Shown: positions 1 through 6,803 of the stretch, piece by piece
Layout of the letters: every line of letters begins with the position of its first letter
Position numbering within the stretch: position 1 is the stretch's first letter
Assembly (NCBI GenBank): GCA_049325575.1
Contig: JBMOLK010000237.1
Coordinates: 1 to 6,844 of the forward strand
Source: JBMOLK01 sp049325575
Lineage (GTDB): Bacteria > Bacillota > Clostridia > Acetivibrionales > Acetivibrionaceae
Reading direction: 5' to 3'
Length of the DNA: 6,844 nt
Position numbers and translations under genes: made by a program
The notes under the pieces: model-generated
What the model was told of the DNA's origin: nothing
The model's input: only the letters and a program-made list of their open reading frames with translations
Databases searched by the model: none

Positions 1-1
1 C

Positions 2-3000
2 ACTCAGTGGAAAACAATAGATAAACCGTATTCCAATGAATGGATGAATTTAGGGTATGACGATTCTGCATGGAAAGCTCCATACAAGGATAACAACTAT
101 AATTCAAGACTTCCTGAAAATATTTTTCCTCCAACGTATATTCCTTCTGGTGGGTTGGGTGGTGAAGCAACTATGAAAATTGAGAATCCATTTTGGATTT
201 ACCCATCCAATGCTCTAAGTATGTATTATGGAAATGAGTTCTTTTACAGGTATGTATTTTATACTGCCAATGAGCCACCACCAGTACCAACTCCAACAAC
301 TACACCTGTGGCAGTAAAACCAGGCACTGTTAAAGGTAAGCTCACCTATTATGGTGTTCCTGAAGTAAGCAGCGGAACTATCGATGTAACTAAAAGCGAA
401 CAGCCTGTTGCACTTCCAATGAAAGAGATCGGGGTTGAGATATGTCAAAAGGACGGAAGCAACTACAGGGTAATAAAAACTCTTACAACCGATTCTACCG
501 GGTCCTTCTCCACTACAGACCTTGGCGGAGTGACTGCAAACGGTGGGCCGCTCTGTATAAGAGTCAAAGCAGAGGATGATTACTCTAAAATAAGAACCGG
601 AAATGCCACATCAAATTCGCCATCAGAGGACACACCGGTTGTATTTTATTCAAATGATATGGCATTGAAAACAGGTACCATGGACTTTGGAAATATGGAA
701 ACTACAGGGCAGCAAAGCGGTTACTTCAATGTGCTCTATACCATCCGTTCAGGAGCCAAGTTCTGGAGTGCAAACATGCCGGGATATTTGCCTGAACAAA
801 GAGAAATAGTAATAGGTGAATATGCTACAATAAATGGTGTACAAAAAAAGATGAATTACTATAATCCTTCTCCAAGATACATCTTTTACCAAAGAGTATT
901 TTGCTTAATGCCATCAATAATACTCCATGAATATGGCCACAACATAATGGATCAGTATGGTGCACTGCCAAGTTATTCAGGCGGTGATCATGATTATGCC
1001 ACATACTGCAGAAATTCCCAGATGGCATACAGTGAAGGATGGGCTTGGTTTTTCTCAACCAGTGCTTTAAAAAATCCCCTTGTTTATGAGTCGAAATTAG
1101 CTAATGATGATTTCAATAAGTTTAATGTTGAAAACCTTTATAATTCAGGATATCCACCCATTAGTAGGGGTACGCGTAATGAGGTGGCTAATGCAGCAGT
1201 AATGTGGGACCTGGCTGATTCCAACAATGAATCCTATAGAAACAACTATGGGAAAAGTGATACTGTAAATTTAGGTTTTGGTACTGTAGCAAAAAACATG
1301 ATAAATTGTAAAGGTTATGCCCAATCAGGTAAGCAGGATATAATGACTTTTTGGGCAGCATTATCAATTGGCCCTGCTAAAGCTTTCAAGGATAAGGCAT
1401 GGGATATTTTTGATGAATATGGAATAAACAAGAGCAGCATCGATTTGAACTATGCATATATCGGGGGAACAAATATTGTTGCATCAGACTACGGCAAAGT
1501 GACCCTTACATCAACAAACAATGATCCTATGATCATGCTGGAGAATATGGGCTACTATAATACAGACGAATACAGATATTTCAAGTTAAAGTATAAAATA
1601 ACTTCCCCTAATGTAACAACTGCATTTCAGGTGTATATTGCAACCGAATCAAATCCTCAGGTTGTAAGTGAAACTCAGCAGGTAACTTCAGCTAATTTGA
1701 TTGCTGACGGAAAAGAACACATTTATTATCTGGATCTTTGGAAAAATGCCGCAGCAAGGAGTATGGGACCGGTAACCGGATGCCGCCTGGATTGGGCTAC
1801 TTCAAGTGGTGTAACGATGGAAATAAGTGAATTTGATTTTATCAAGCCCGCTGATGTAGAAGTCTCAATTAAGTCAAACGGGTTTATAAACAGCACGCAG
1901 TTCCAAATTGTTGCAGAAAATATCCCGGAAAATGCCAAGGAGTTTCTTTACTATATTACCTGTCTTCCAACCGGTATAACTGCAGGTTTAAACTACCCTG
2001 CTCAACAGGTAAGAAATCTCTCAATTGATAATTTTGGGAATATACCCGGTAAGTATCAGGTAACAGTGAAGCTTTCTTTCAATGACAGTAATGCAATCAA
2101 AACAATCGGTACTGTCGAGGCAAACTACAACTATTCAGACAAGGACCTGACTTATAGATATGAATACTTTCAAAATGTACCCGGAAGAAATGAACATGGA
2201 TTCCCAATAGATATGCTCGAAAACTCTGGTGGTGTAATAAGCTTTGATGCATTTGTTTCAACCGATACGGAATTTGCAACATCGGGCAATATAGTTGTGG
2301 CTACATGCAGTGGAATTAATTCAAACTTTTTCGGCAGCAGTACTACTTTTAAAGGTTTCAATTACAATCTTGCCAATAAAGGTACCTGGCAGCATATTGA
2401 GTATACTGTACCTGCAGGAACAAATATAACCAAAATACTTTTAACGCCAAGTTATTCTTCAACAGTTAGGTCAACCAAAGGCCACATAATCTACAGGAAT
2501 GTATCCTTCAGAATGCCTGGCTCCAGTAAGAATTTATTCCTGCAGCCTATGAGCAATGAAGGGTTTATAATCAATGGTGGCGGACAAATGAATGTCTGCA
2601 CAGACTATATCAGTGAGAATGGAACATATAGATACAATTATACACAGAACATGCCCTGGACTTACCACGGTTTTGATTTATATGTTGATAAGACTTCAAG
2701 CTATACATTCAGCTTTGACGCCTTTATTTCTTCATCAGACATTCCATCAACAGGAACAACTATGATTGCAGGTCTTGAAAATGGTTTTGGCCAGTACCTC
2801 AGTTACAGGAATGACAGGAAGGGATATTGGCAGCACTTTGAATATACAGGGGTTCCTACGTCCAATGTAGTAAGGCTTCTGCTATATCCTTCAGGGAGTA
2901 CAAGCCCTGCAACTTCCGGATATGTACTATATAGAAATGTTGAATTCAAAAAAGCCGGCAGCAACTTCAATCTGTTCCCGCAGCCGTCCTATAACGGAGG

Positions 3001-4318
3001 TTTCACTGTAAGAGGGAATGGAGATATGAACATTGACCCGAATTACTCTTCGACTGAAAATGTTTATATGATACAAAACCCACAGAATCATTCCCTTTCC
3101 CAATCCCATATACTTTTAGATACAAACTCAGAGTATGTGCTAAGCTTTGATGCCTATATGTCCAGTGATTCAGTAGTATCTGCATCAGATGTTACTCTTA
3201 TTACGTCAAGCAGTTTTGGAGTATTTACATACCCTGCAAGTAAGAAGGGCACATGGCAGCATTTTGAGAAAATACTAAAACCTGCATATGAAAATACATA
3301 TATAAGATTATATCCATTCTGGACTGAGTTTTATATACACGGAAAATCCTCTGTAACAGGAACAATAATATATAGAAATATATCCTTGAAAAAGGTTGGA
3401 AGCAATGCAAATCTTTACCCTCAACCAAATGGAACAGGTGGCTTCCAGTATTCGATTAATCCAATATCAGTGTACAACGGTTATTCAAAGGACAATGAAA
3501 CTTACTTCTACAATTATGAACAGAATCAGCCTTGGACCTACCATGGTTACGATGTTCAAGTTCCCAAGGATAGGGAGTATACCTTCAGCTTTGACGCTTA
3601 TATATCACCAGCAGCACCATACACGGGGACAGGCAATATCCTGGTGGGAGGTTTTGAAGTGTCTTCGCCAAACACAACAAAGTATTTCTCATATGATAAA
3701 CTTGATACAGGTAAATGGAAGCATTTTGAGTACAAAACGATATTAAGGAGCAGTGATGGTAATCCTGTTAATGCAAGACTCCTCCTCTATCCTACTGCAC
3801 AAACTGCCGATCCGAATGCCGGTTACATAATCTATAGGAATGTGGAATTCAAGGAAACAGGAAAGAGCTTGAACATGTTCCCACAGGCAACCTCAAATGA
3901 GTTGTTCACTGTAAGGGGCAACGGAAACTTCAGCAGGGTCACCAACATTGACAAACACGGCAACACACTTCGGGCAAATGAAATACTTTACCCGGGAGAA
4001 AGTCTAAAATCTGTAAACGGTAAATACTTTCTTATAATGCAGAGTGACGGAAATCTTGTACTATACAGTTCATCATGGACTCCAAGGTGGAGCACAAATA
4101 CATACAATATCCCACCTAAATTTGCGAAGATGGATACATCAGGTACTTTATGCGTTTGGTCTGCAGATGGAGGTATGATGTATTCAACCAATACGGGAAA
4201 CAGTCCTGATGCATATCTGGTTTTGGAGAATGACGGAAATTTGGTCATCTACAGCAAACAGGGAACAGTTCTATGGCGGACCAATATAGCTCAGAGCGAA
4301 TATAATCAGGTATTTTAA
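2..4318 (+). CDS. Large modular extracellular zinc metallopeptidase with carbohydrate-binding repeats and C-terminal bulb-type lectin (5' partial)
   Basis: The frame is open to the left edge, so the first Met (base 44) is internal and the true start and any signal peptide lie outside. Residues below count from the codon at base 2 (1438 residues visible). Order: jelly-roll-like segment (about 1-88, with GYDDSAW and FFYRYVF motifs); Pro/Thr linker (about 90-107); transthyretin/carboxypeptidase-regulatory-like domain (about 108-233); zinc peptidase (about 235-475) with HEYGH at 309-313, likely third ligand Glu345 in SEGWA, and WDLAD from 402; beta-sandwich resembling a carbohydrate-binding module (about 490-617); Ig-like stretch (about 617-712); four tandem repeats (713-1316); B-lectin (about 1317-1438) with QSDGNLVLY and ENDGNLVIY. 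HExxH and a downstream EGW glutamate are known for gluzincins such as fungalysin (M36). Extracellular glycan or glycoprotein targeting is inferred. No dockerin, SLH or LPXTG anchor is visible. The frame ends in TAA, followed by a strong terminator. The peptidase call is good; the substrate is unknown. Confidence 0.85.
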   Translation, partial: TQWKTIDKPYSNEWMNLGYDDSAWKAPYKDNNYNSRLPENIFPPTYIPSGGLGGEATMKIENPFWIYPSNALSMYYGNEFFYRYVFYTANEPPPVPTPTTTPVAVKPGTVKGKLTYYGVPEVSSGTIDVTKSEQPVALPMKEIGVEICQKDGSNYRVIKTLTTDSTGSFSTTDLGGVTANGGPLCIRVKAEDDYSKIRTGNATSNSPSEDTPVVFYSNDMALKTGTMDFGNMETTGQQSGYFNVLYTIRSGAKFWSANMPGYLPEQREIVIGEYATINGVQKKMNYYNPSPRYIFYQRVFCLMPSIILHEYGHNIMDQYGALPSYSGGDHDYATYCRNSQMAYSEGWAWFFSTSALKNPLVYESKLANDDFNKFNVENLYNSGYPPISRGTRNEVANAAVMWDLADSNNESYRNNYGKSDTVNLGFGTVAKNMINCKGYAQSGKQDIMTFWAALSIGPAKAFKDKAWDIFDEYGINKSSIDLNYAYIGGTNIVASDYGKVTLTSTNNDPMIMLENMGYYNTDEYRYFKLKYKITSPNVTTAFQVYIATESNPQVVSETQQVTSANLIADGKEHIYYLDLWKNAAARSMGPVTGCRLDWATSSGVTMEISEFDFIKPADVEVSIKSNGFINSTQFQIVAENIPENAKEFLYYITCLPTGITAGLNYPAQQVRNLSIDNFGNIPGKYQVTVKLSFNDSNAIKTIGTVEANYNYSDKDLTYRYEYFQNVPGRNEHGFPIDMLENSGGVISFDAFVSTDTEFATSGNIVVATCSGINSNFFGSSTTFKGFNYNLANKGTWQHIEYTVPAGTNITKILLTPSYSSTVRSTKGHIIYRNVSFRMPGSSKNLFLQPMSNEGFIINGGGQMNVCTDYISENGTYRYNYTQNMPWTYHGFDLYVDKTSSYTFSFDAFISSSDIPSTGTTMIAGLENGFGQYLSYRNDRKGYWQHFEYTGVPTSNVVRLLLYPSGSTSPATSGYVLYRNVEFKKAGSNFNLFPQPSYNGGFTVRGNGDMNIDPNYSSTENVYMIQNPQNHSLSQSHILLDTNSEYVLSFDAYMSSDSVVSASDVTLITSSSFGVFTYPASKKGTWQHFEKILKPAYENTYIRLYPFWTEFYIHGKSSVTGTIIYRNISLKKVGSNANLYPQPNGTGGFQYSINPISVYNGYSKDNETYFYNYEQNQPWTYHGYDVQVPKDREYTFSFDAYISPAAPYTGTGNILVGGFEVSSPNTTKYFSYDKLDTGKWKHFEYKTILRSSDGNPVNARLLLYPTAQTADPNAGYIIYRNVEFKETGKSLNMFPQATSNELFTVRGNGNFSRVTNIDKHGNTLRANEILYPGESLKSVNGKYFLIMQSDGNLVLYSSSWTPRWSTNTYNIPPKFAKMDTSGTLCVWSADGGMMYSTNTGNSPDAYLVLENDGNLVIYSKQGTVLWRTNIAQSEYNQVF
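2138..3949 (+). repeat. Four tandem protein-level repeats of about 146-157 residues (carbohydrate-binding-like beta sandwiches)
   Basis: Four copies lie head to tail within the large CDS: 2138-2608, 2609-3046, 3047-3484 and 3485-3949. Each has, in order, an aromatic-rich opening (for example PWTYHGFD in copy 2 and PWTYHGYD in copy 4), a core SFDAF/Y plus I/V/M-S, then G-x-W-Q/K-H-F/I-E, then a LLLYP-like strand, then I/V-I/L-YRN-V/I, and finally N-L/M-F/Y-x-Q. Copies 2 and 3 are each exactly 146 residues. Copies 2 and 4 look most alike; copy 3 has lost the PWTYHG segment. The pattern of strands and conserved aromatics recalls CBM4/9-like jelly rolls, but no family is certain. The repeats are seen at the protein level; the DNA copies are diverged, so recent duplication is unlikely. 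Confidence 0.85.
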
Positions 4319-4351
4319 TAAGCTATACGCTAAGTACATATTTTACTTCTA

Positions 4352-4384
4352 AAAAGGTGCTGACAGAAATTGTCAGCACCTTTT
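4352..4384. terminator. Bidirectional Rho-independent terminator between convergent genes
   Basis: A perfect 10-bp stem, GGTGCTGACA paired with TGTCAGCACC, closes a GAAAT loop. It is flanked by AAAA on the left and TTTT on the right, which extends the pairing to 14 bp. On the plus strand it sits 33 bases past the stop of the lectin-peptidase gene. On the minus strand it lies about 94 bases past the stop of the response regulator and is followed by TTTTT. One structure can therefore end both transcripts. Confidence 0.92.
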
Positions 4385-4450
4385 ATAATTATATTGAATG
4401 CTGAAAAGAATTTTCATGGAGTATTGCGCGTTTAATTAATCAAGGTGTAT

Positions 4451-4464
4451 GATTTCGCGAAATC
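4451..4464. repeat. Perfect 14-bp palindrome in the convergent intergenic space
   Basis: GATTTCGCGAAATC is its own reverse complement. It lies 13 bases beyond the response regulator stop codon, in the 3' gap between convergent genes. With no loop it makes a poor RNA hairpin, so a protein-binding site or chance are both possible. No T tract follows it on either strand. Confidence 0.5.
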
Positions 4465-4477
4465 CAGAAATGGTATA

Positions 4478-5110
4478 CTAAGAGTCTTTACCCTTTATCA
4501 GTTTTTTATGTACCTTAAGTATTGCCTCCTTGGTAGATTTGGCATTAAGTTTGTCCAGAATTCCTTTAATCTGTGACTTTATTGTATTTTGCGACTTGTC
4601 CAGCTTTTTTTCAATCTCCGACCTGGAATATCCCTGCTCCAAAAGGCGATAAACCTCCTTTTCCGCAGGTGTAAGCTCTGAAATCTGTTCTTCCTTTTTA
4701 AGTCTTGAATACTCCTTCAGCAAGACATTCATAGGAGAGTTTTCTATAAGTACACTTCTTATAATCTCAGGAATCTTATGGTGATCCTCTTTATATACAT
4801 AGTTAACAGCCCCCGCAGCAAAAGAATCCTTTATTATCTCCTCATCATTCATGGAAGTCAGCATGATAATCTTTGTATTATGTTTTTCCAAAATTTCCAG
4901 AGCTGCTATTATACCATCGCGCTTGTTCTCATGAAGGTTTATATCCATAAGTATAACATCCAAAGAAACATCTTGAGCCATTCTGATTGCCTCATCCTTT
5001 GAAACGGCCTTTCCTGCAACCATCATGTCATCCTGTTTATCAATAAAGCTTGTCATGGCTTTCATCCATCCAGGATCATCTTCAACAATACCAACTCTTA
5101 TTTTATTCAT
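4478..5110 (-). CDS. Response regulator, receiver domain plus LuxR/NarL-type helix-turn-helix
   Basis: This 210-residue protein is a typical-length NarL/FixJ-family regulator and is expected to bind DNA in the cytoplasm after phosphorylation by the adjacent kinase. The receiver domain (about 4-122) shows the acidic cluster Glu10-Asp11-Asp12, the phospho-acceptor Asp56 in LMDINL, the switch Thr85 in MLTS and the conserved Lys107 in VYKED. The output domain (about 144-200) begins SELTPAEKEVYRLL and carries the recognition region SQNTIKSQIKGILDKL, matching the GerE/LuxR fold. The ATG overlaps the last 8 bases of the kinase gene. It is preceded by AAGGAG (5119-5124) at 8 bases, which fixes the start and supports translational coupling. 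All phosphotransfer residues are intact. Targets are unknown; autoregulation or control of nearby genes is possible but not shown. Confidence 0.95.
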   Translation of the reverse strand: MNKIRVGIVEDDPGWMKAMTSFIDKQDDMMVAGKAVSKDEAIRMAQDVSLDVILMDINLHENKRDGIIAALEILEKHNTKIIMLTSMNDEEIIKDSFAAGAVNYVYKEDHHKIPEIIRSVLIENSPMNVLLKEYSRLKKEEQISELTPAEKEVYRLLEQGYSRSEIEKKLDKSQNTIKSQIKGILDKLNAKSTKEAILKVHKKLIKGKDS

Positions 5111-6503
5111 TCGTCAAACTCCTTAGTGTCAACTCATTTTTATAATTAACAATTCTTGATTTAGGTAATGATATAAATACTTTTGTTCCTTTACCTTCTT
5201 CACTTTGTATTTCCAGTTCTCCGTTGTGCATCTTAATGACACTGTAGCAGTATGGAAGACCTAAACCAAAGTTCATTGTCTTGGATTTGGTAGTAAAAAA
5301 GGGTTCAAAAATATGCTTAAGGTTTTGTTTTGATATTCCACTACCGGTATCCATTATTGAAATAATAATATATTTCTTTGTTTCATTCAACTTCAATGTA
5401 AGCGTCCCACCATCCGTCATTGACTCCACTGCGTTTTTTAAAATATTTCTAAAGCATTCCTCAAGATGAACACAATCACACTTGATTTGTAATCCAAAAT
5501 CCAACTCTGCAATGACCTTGATATTTGAACGTTCCTTATTGTAAACTATAGCATCGACAGAACGGTTTACGATCCTTCCGAGATCATAAACATCTTCCTT
5601 TAACTTAATTTCGCCAATATGTTCATTGATCCTCTTTATGAAAGAATTCAGGTATACTATTGATTCTCTGACCACCTCAATATTCTCATCGGCATCTTTA
5701 ATATCCACGCCGCTGCTTTCAATTGAATCTCTTACGTTTGAAATGCAGAGGGATATTTTCATAATTTCATTTTTCAAGGTATGATTTAGAATAGCAGTTC
5801 CGGAAGAAACAGCCTTTATGGTGTTTTCAATTCTGGTCTGTTCTGATTTTATTTTAACCCCCATAACGCCGTATTTTGCAGCTGAAGCAAGAAAAACTGT
5901 AAAACCCAGAAGAATAAACAACGTATTATATTGCCACAGATTATGAATTCCAAAAATTCTTATTACATAAATAGTAACCATGGAGAACAGCGAAGGAGGA
6001 GTCAGGACGGCACATGTATATATCCGCTGATACTTGATTCTTTCATTTTTTTCAACTACTGCAGAATAAATCAAAAAGAAGTTTGATGCCAGTGTATATG
6101 GGACCCCCCATATGGATAAAAAAACAAAGTTTGTATCATAATCAGGGTATAAGTCAGTTACAAAATATGTTATTATTACAGGAATAACAAATATATACTT
6201 CATAATACCGTCAAACCGCTTATATTTTCTTAAAAGACCGGAATATTTTATGCTGTACATTAATAAGGCATATGGAGACCATTGAAATGACGCTGCAAAC
6301 AAAAAACAACTAACTCCAATCATGACAGATTTCCAAAAGCCCTCATGTATATATGGTATTAATGATTCTGTTAGAACTTTTCCTAGAGCGCCGCTACCAG
6401 CAAAAAATAAAAAAGCACTCCCCCACCTTGTGGAAGAATTTCTATAATCAGTAAAAACCAATATGGCAGCCATTGTTGTAAGTGCAATAAACATAAAAAG
6501 CAT
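5103..6503 (-). CDS. Membrane sensor histidine kinase with polytopic N-terminal sensor region
   Basis: This 466-residue kinase is the likely phosphodonor of the regulator encoded next to it. Residues 1-215 are strongly hydrophobic, with about seven membrane spans (near 1-18, 28-49, 60-85, 102-119, 126-149, 162-184 and 193-214). There is no obvious large extracellular domain, so sensing is probably within or close to the membrane. A short helix leads to the H-box, with the likely phospho-acceptor His241 in LNHTLKNEI, and a dimerisation region to about 300. The ATPase part (about 345-450) has all motifs: N-box with Asn353 and Asn357 (RNILKNAVES), G1 DTGSGIS (385-391), F-box FEPFFTT (399-405) and G2 NFGLGL (411-416). 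The H-box has Glu where HisKA proteins usually have Pro. The ATG at 6503 has AAAGGA 10-11 bases upstream; the ATG three codons later is less well spaced. The ligand is unknown. Confidence 0.93.
   Translation of the reverse strand: MLFMFIALTTMAAILVFTDYRNSSTRWGSAFLFFAGSGALGKVLTESLIPYIHEGFWKSVMIGVSCFLFAASFQWSPYALLMYSIKYSGLLRKYKRFDGIMKYIFVIPVIITYFVTDLYPDYDTNFVFLSIWGVPYTLASNFFLIYSAVVEKNERIKYQRIYTCAVLTPPSLFSMVTIYVIRIFGIHNLWQYNTLFILLGFTVFLASAAKYGVMGVKIKSEQTRIENTIKAVSSGTAILNHTLKNEIMKISLCISNVRDSIESSGVDIKDADENIEVVRESIVYLNSFIKRINEHIGEIKLKEDVYDLGRIVNRSVDAIVYNKERSNIKVIAELDFGLQIKCDCVHLEECFRNILKNAVESMTDGGTLTLKLNETKKYIIISIMDTGSGISKQNLKHIFEPFFTTKSKTMNFGLGLPYCYSVIKMHNGELEIQSEEGKGTKVFISLPKSRIVNYKNELTLRSLTNE
5119..5124 (-). 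promoter_or_regulatory. Ribosome binding site of the response regulator, inside the kinase gene
   Basis: AAGGAG on the minus strand lies 8 bases before the regulator ATG and within the last codons of the kinase frame. Together with the 8-base overlap of stop and start (ATGAATAA), it indicates translational coupling of the pair. Confidence 0.85.
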
Positions 6504-6513
6504 CTAATTAAAA

Positions 6514-6519
6514 TCCTTT
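6514..6519 (-). promoter_or_regulatory. Ribosome binding site of the sensor kinase
   Basis: AAAGGA on the minus strand ends 10 bases before the ATG at 6503. It favours this start over the in-frame Met three codons downstream, which would be 19 bases away. Confidence 0.7.
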
Positions 6520-6599
6520 ATCAGTTATTGGAATCAAATATTGTTTTGTATTTAATTTATTAAGTTAATTTAAGAACTAGCAAACATTGATATATGTAT

Positions 6600-6628
6600 A
6601 TTTTATTGGACATAGAAAACAAAATCAA
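6600..6628 (-). promoter_or_regulatory. Predicted sigma-A promoter of the kinase/regulator operon
   Basis: Reading the minus strand, TTGATT (bases 6628-6623) and TAAAAT (6605-6600) are separated by exactly 17 bases. They match the TTGACA/TATAAT consensus at four and five positions. Transcription would begin near base 6593, giving a leader of about 90 bases that is AT-rich and shows no clear riboswitch-like fold. AT-rich DNA yields such matches by chance, so this is a good candidate but not proven. Confidence 0.5.
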
Positions 6629-6660
6629 CCCAAATTGAGAATCAATATCTAATGGAAAGA

Positions 6661-6704
6661 AATGAGGGTTGACACAAAGCATGTCAACCCCCCATTCTTT
6701 TATA
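6661..6704. terminator. Hairpin, probable terminator of a transcript entering from the right
   Basis: GGGTTGACA (6666-6674) pairs perfectly with TGTCAACCC (6682-6690) around a 7-base loop. An outer AATG/CATT pairing is possible across a small internal loop. No plus-strand gene ends just before it. The most sensible user is a minus-strand transcript from beyond the right edge, which would read TCATTTCTTTCC after the stem, a weak T tract. On the plus strand TTCTTTTAT follows. It lies upstream of the kinase promoter and would insulate the operon. Confidence 0.55.
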
Positions 6705-6728
6705 CGTCAAATATTAAATGAATATTCT

Positions 6729-6790
6729 GGTGCGGCGGAGCCGCAGTTCCGGTGTGGCATGAGCCACCTGTCCGGAACTACTGAGCCACC
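6729..6790 (-). ncRNA. GC-rich branched structured element, candidate noncoding RNA of unknown class
   Basis: This block is 68 percent G+C in surroundings that are clearly AT-rich. Plus-strand pairings are GCGGC(GGA)GCCGC at 6732-6744; AGTTCCGG/CCGGAACT at 6745-6752 and 6772-6779, enclosing GTGGC(ATGA)GCCAC at 6754-6767; and a short GGT/ACC closing stem at 6729-6731 and 6788-6790. The two arms stack directly against each other. TGAGCCACC occurs twice (6760-6768 and 6782-6790), allowing alternative pairings. The strand is uncertain; minus is chosen because a frame entering from the right would end just before it. It could be a structured RNA at the end of a mobile element, a dispersed palindromic repeat, or a 3' UTR fold. 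It is not a tRNA, since no T-arm is present. Confidence 0.35.
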
Positions 6791-6803
6791 TTTTAATTGT
6801 TAG

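Larger units (their letters stand above)
6504..6803. other. Gene-free interval upstream of the kinase operon
   Basis: About 300 bases without a convincing reading frame. Nearest the kinase is an AT-rich leader and promoter region (6504-6628). Then come a hairpin (6661-6704), a short AT-rich spacer (6705-6728) and the GC-rich branched block (6729-6790). The change in composition at 6729 suggests a different origin for the right-hand part. Confidence 0.7.

Noticed and set aside
44..46. ATG at base 44 as the start of the large gene
   Set aside because: The frame is open for 14 codons to the window edge, the upstream codons continue the same domain-like sequence, and no ribosome binding site precedes this ATG.
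3396..3746. 116-codon plus-strand frame inside the large gene
   Set aside because: It overlaps a well-conserved repeat of the large protein in another frame, has no ribosome binding site and its sequence looks like no protein domain.
4778..5002. 74-codon plus-strand frame opposite the response regulator
   Set aside because: It is antisense to a clear receiver domain and arises from its codon pattern.
6504..6599. Riboswitch in the kinase leader
   Set aside because: The leader is AT-rich, and I see no conserved aptamer motif or terminator/antiterminator pair.
6669..6687. TTGACA on both strands as a -35 promoter box
   Set aside because: Both copies are part of the hairpin stem, and no -10 hexamer lies 16-18 bases downstream on either strand.
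6729..6790. tRNA-like cloverleaf; the minus strand reads GGTGGCTCAGTAG, resembling a D-arm
   Set aside because: There is no T-arm (GTTCRA), no proper 7-bp acceptor stem and no anticodon arm of normal size.
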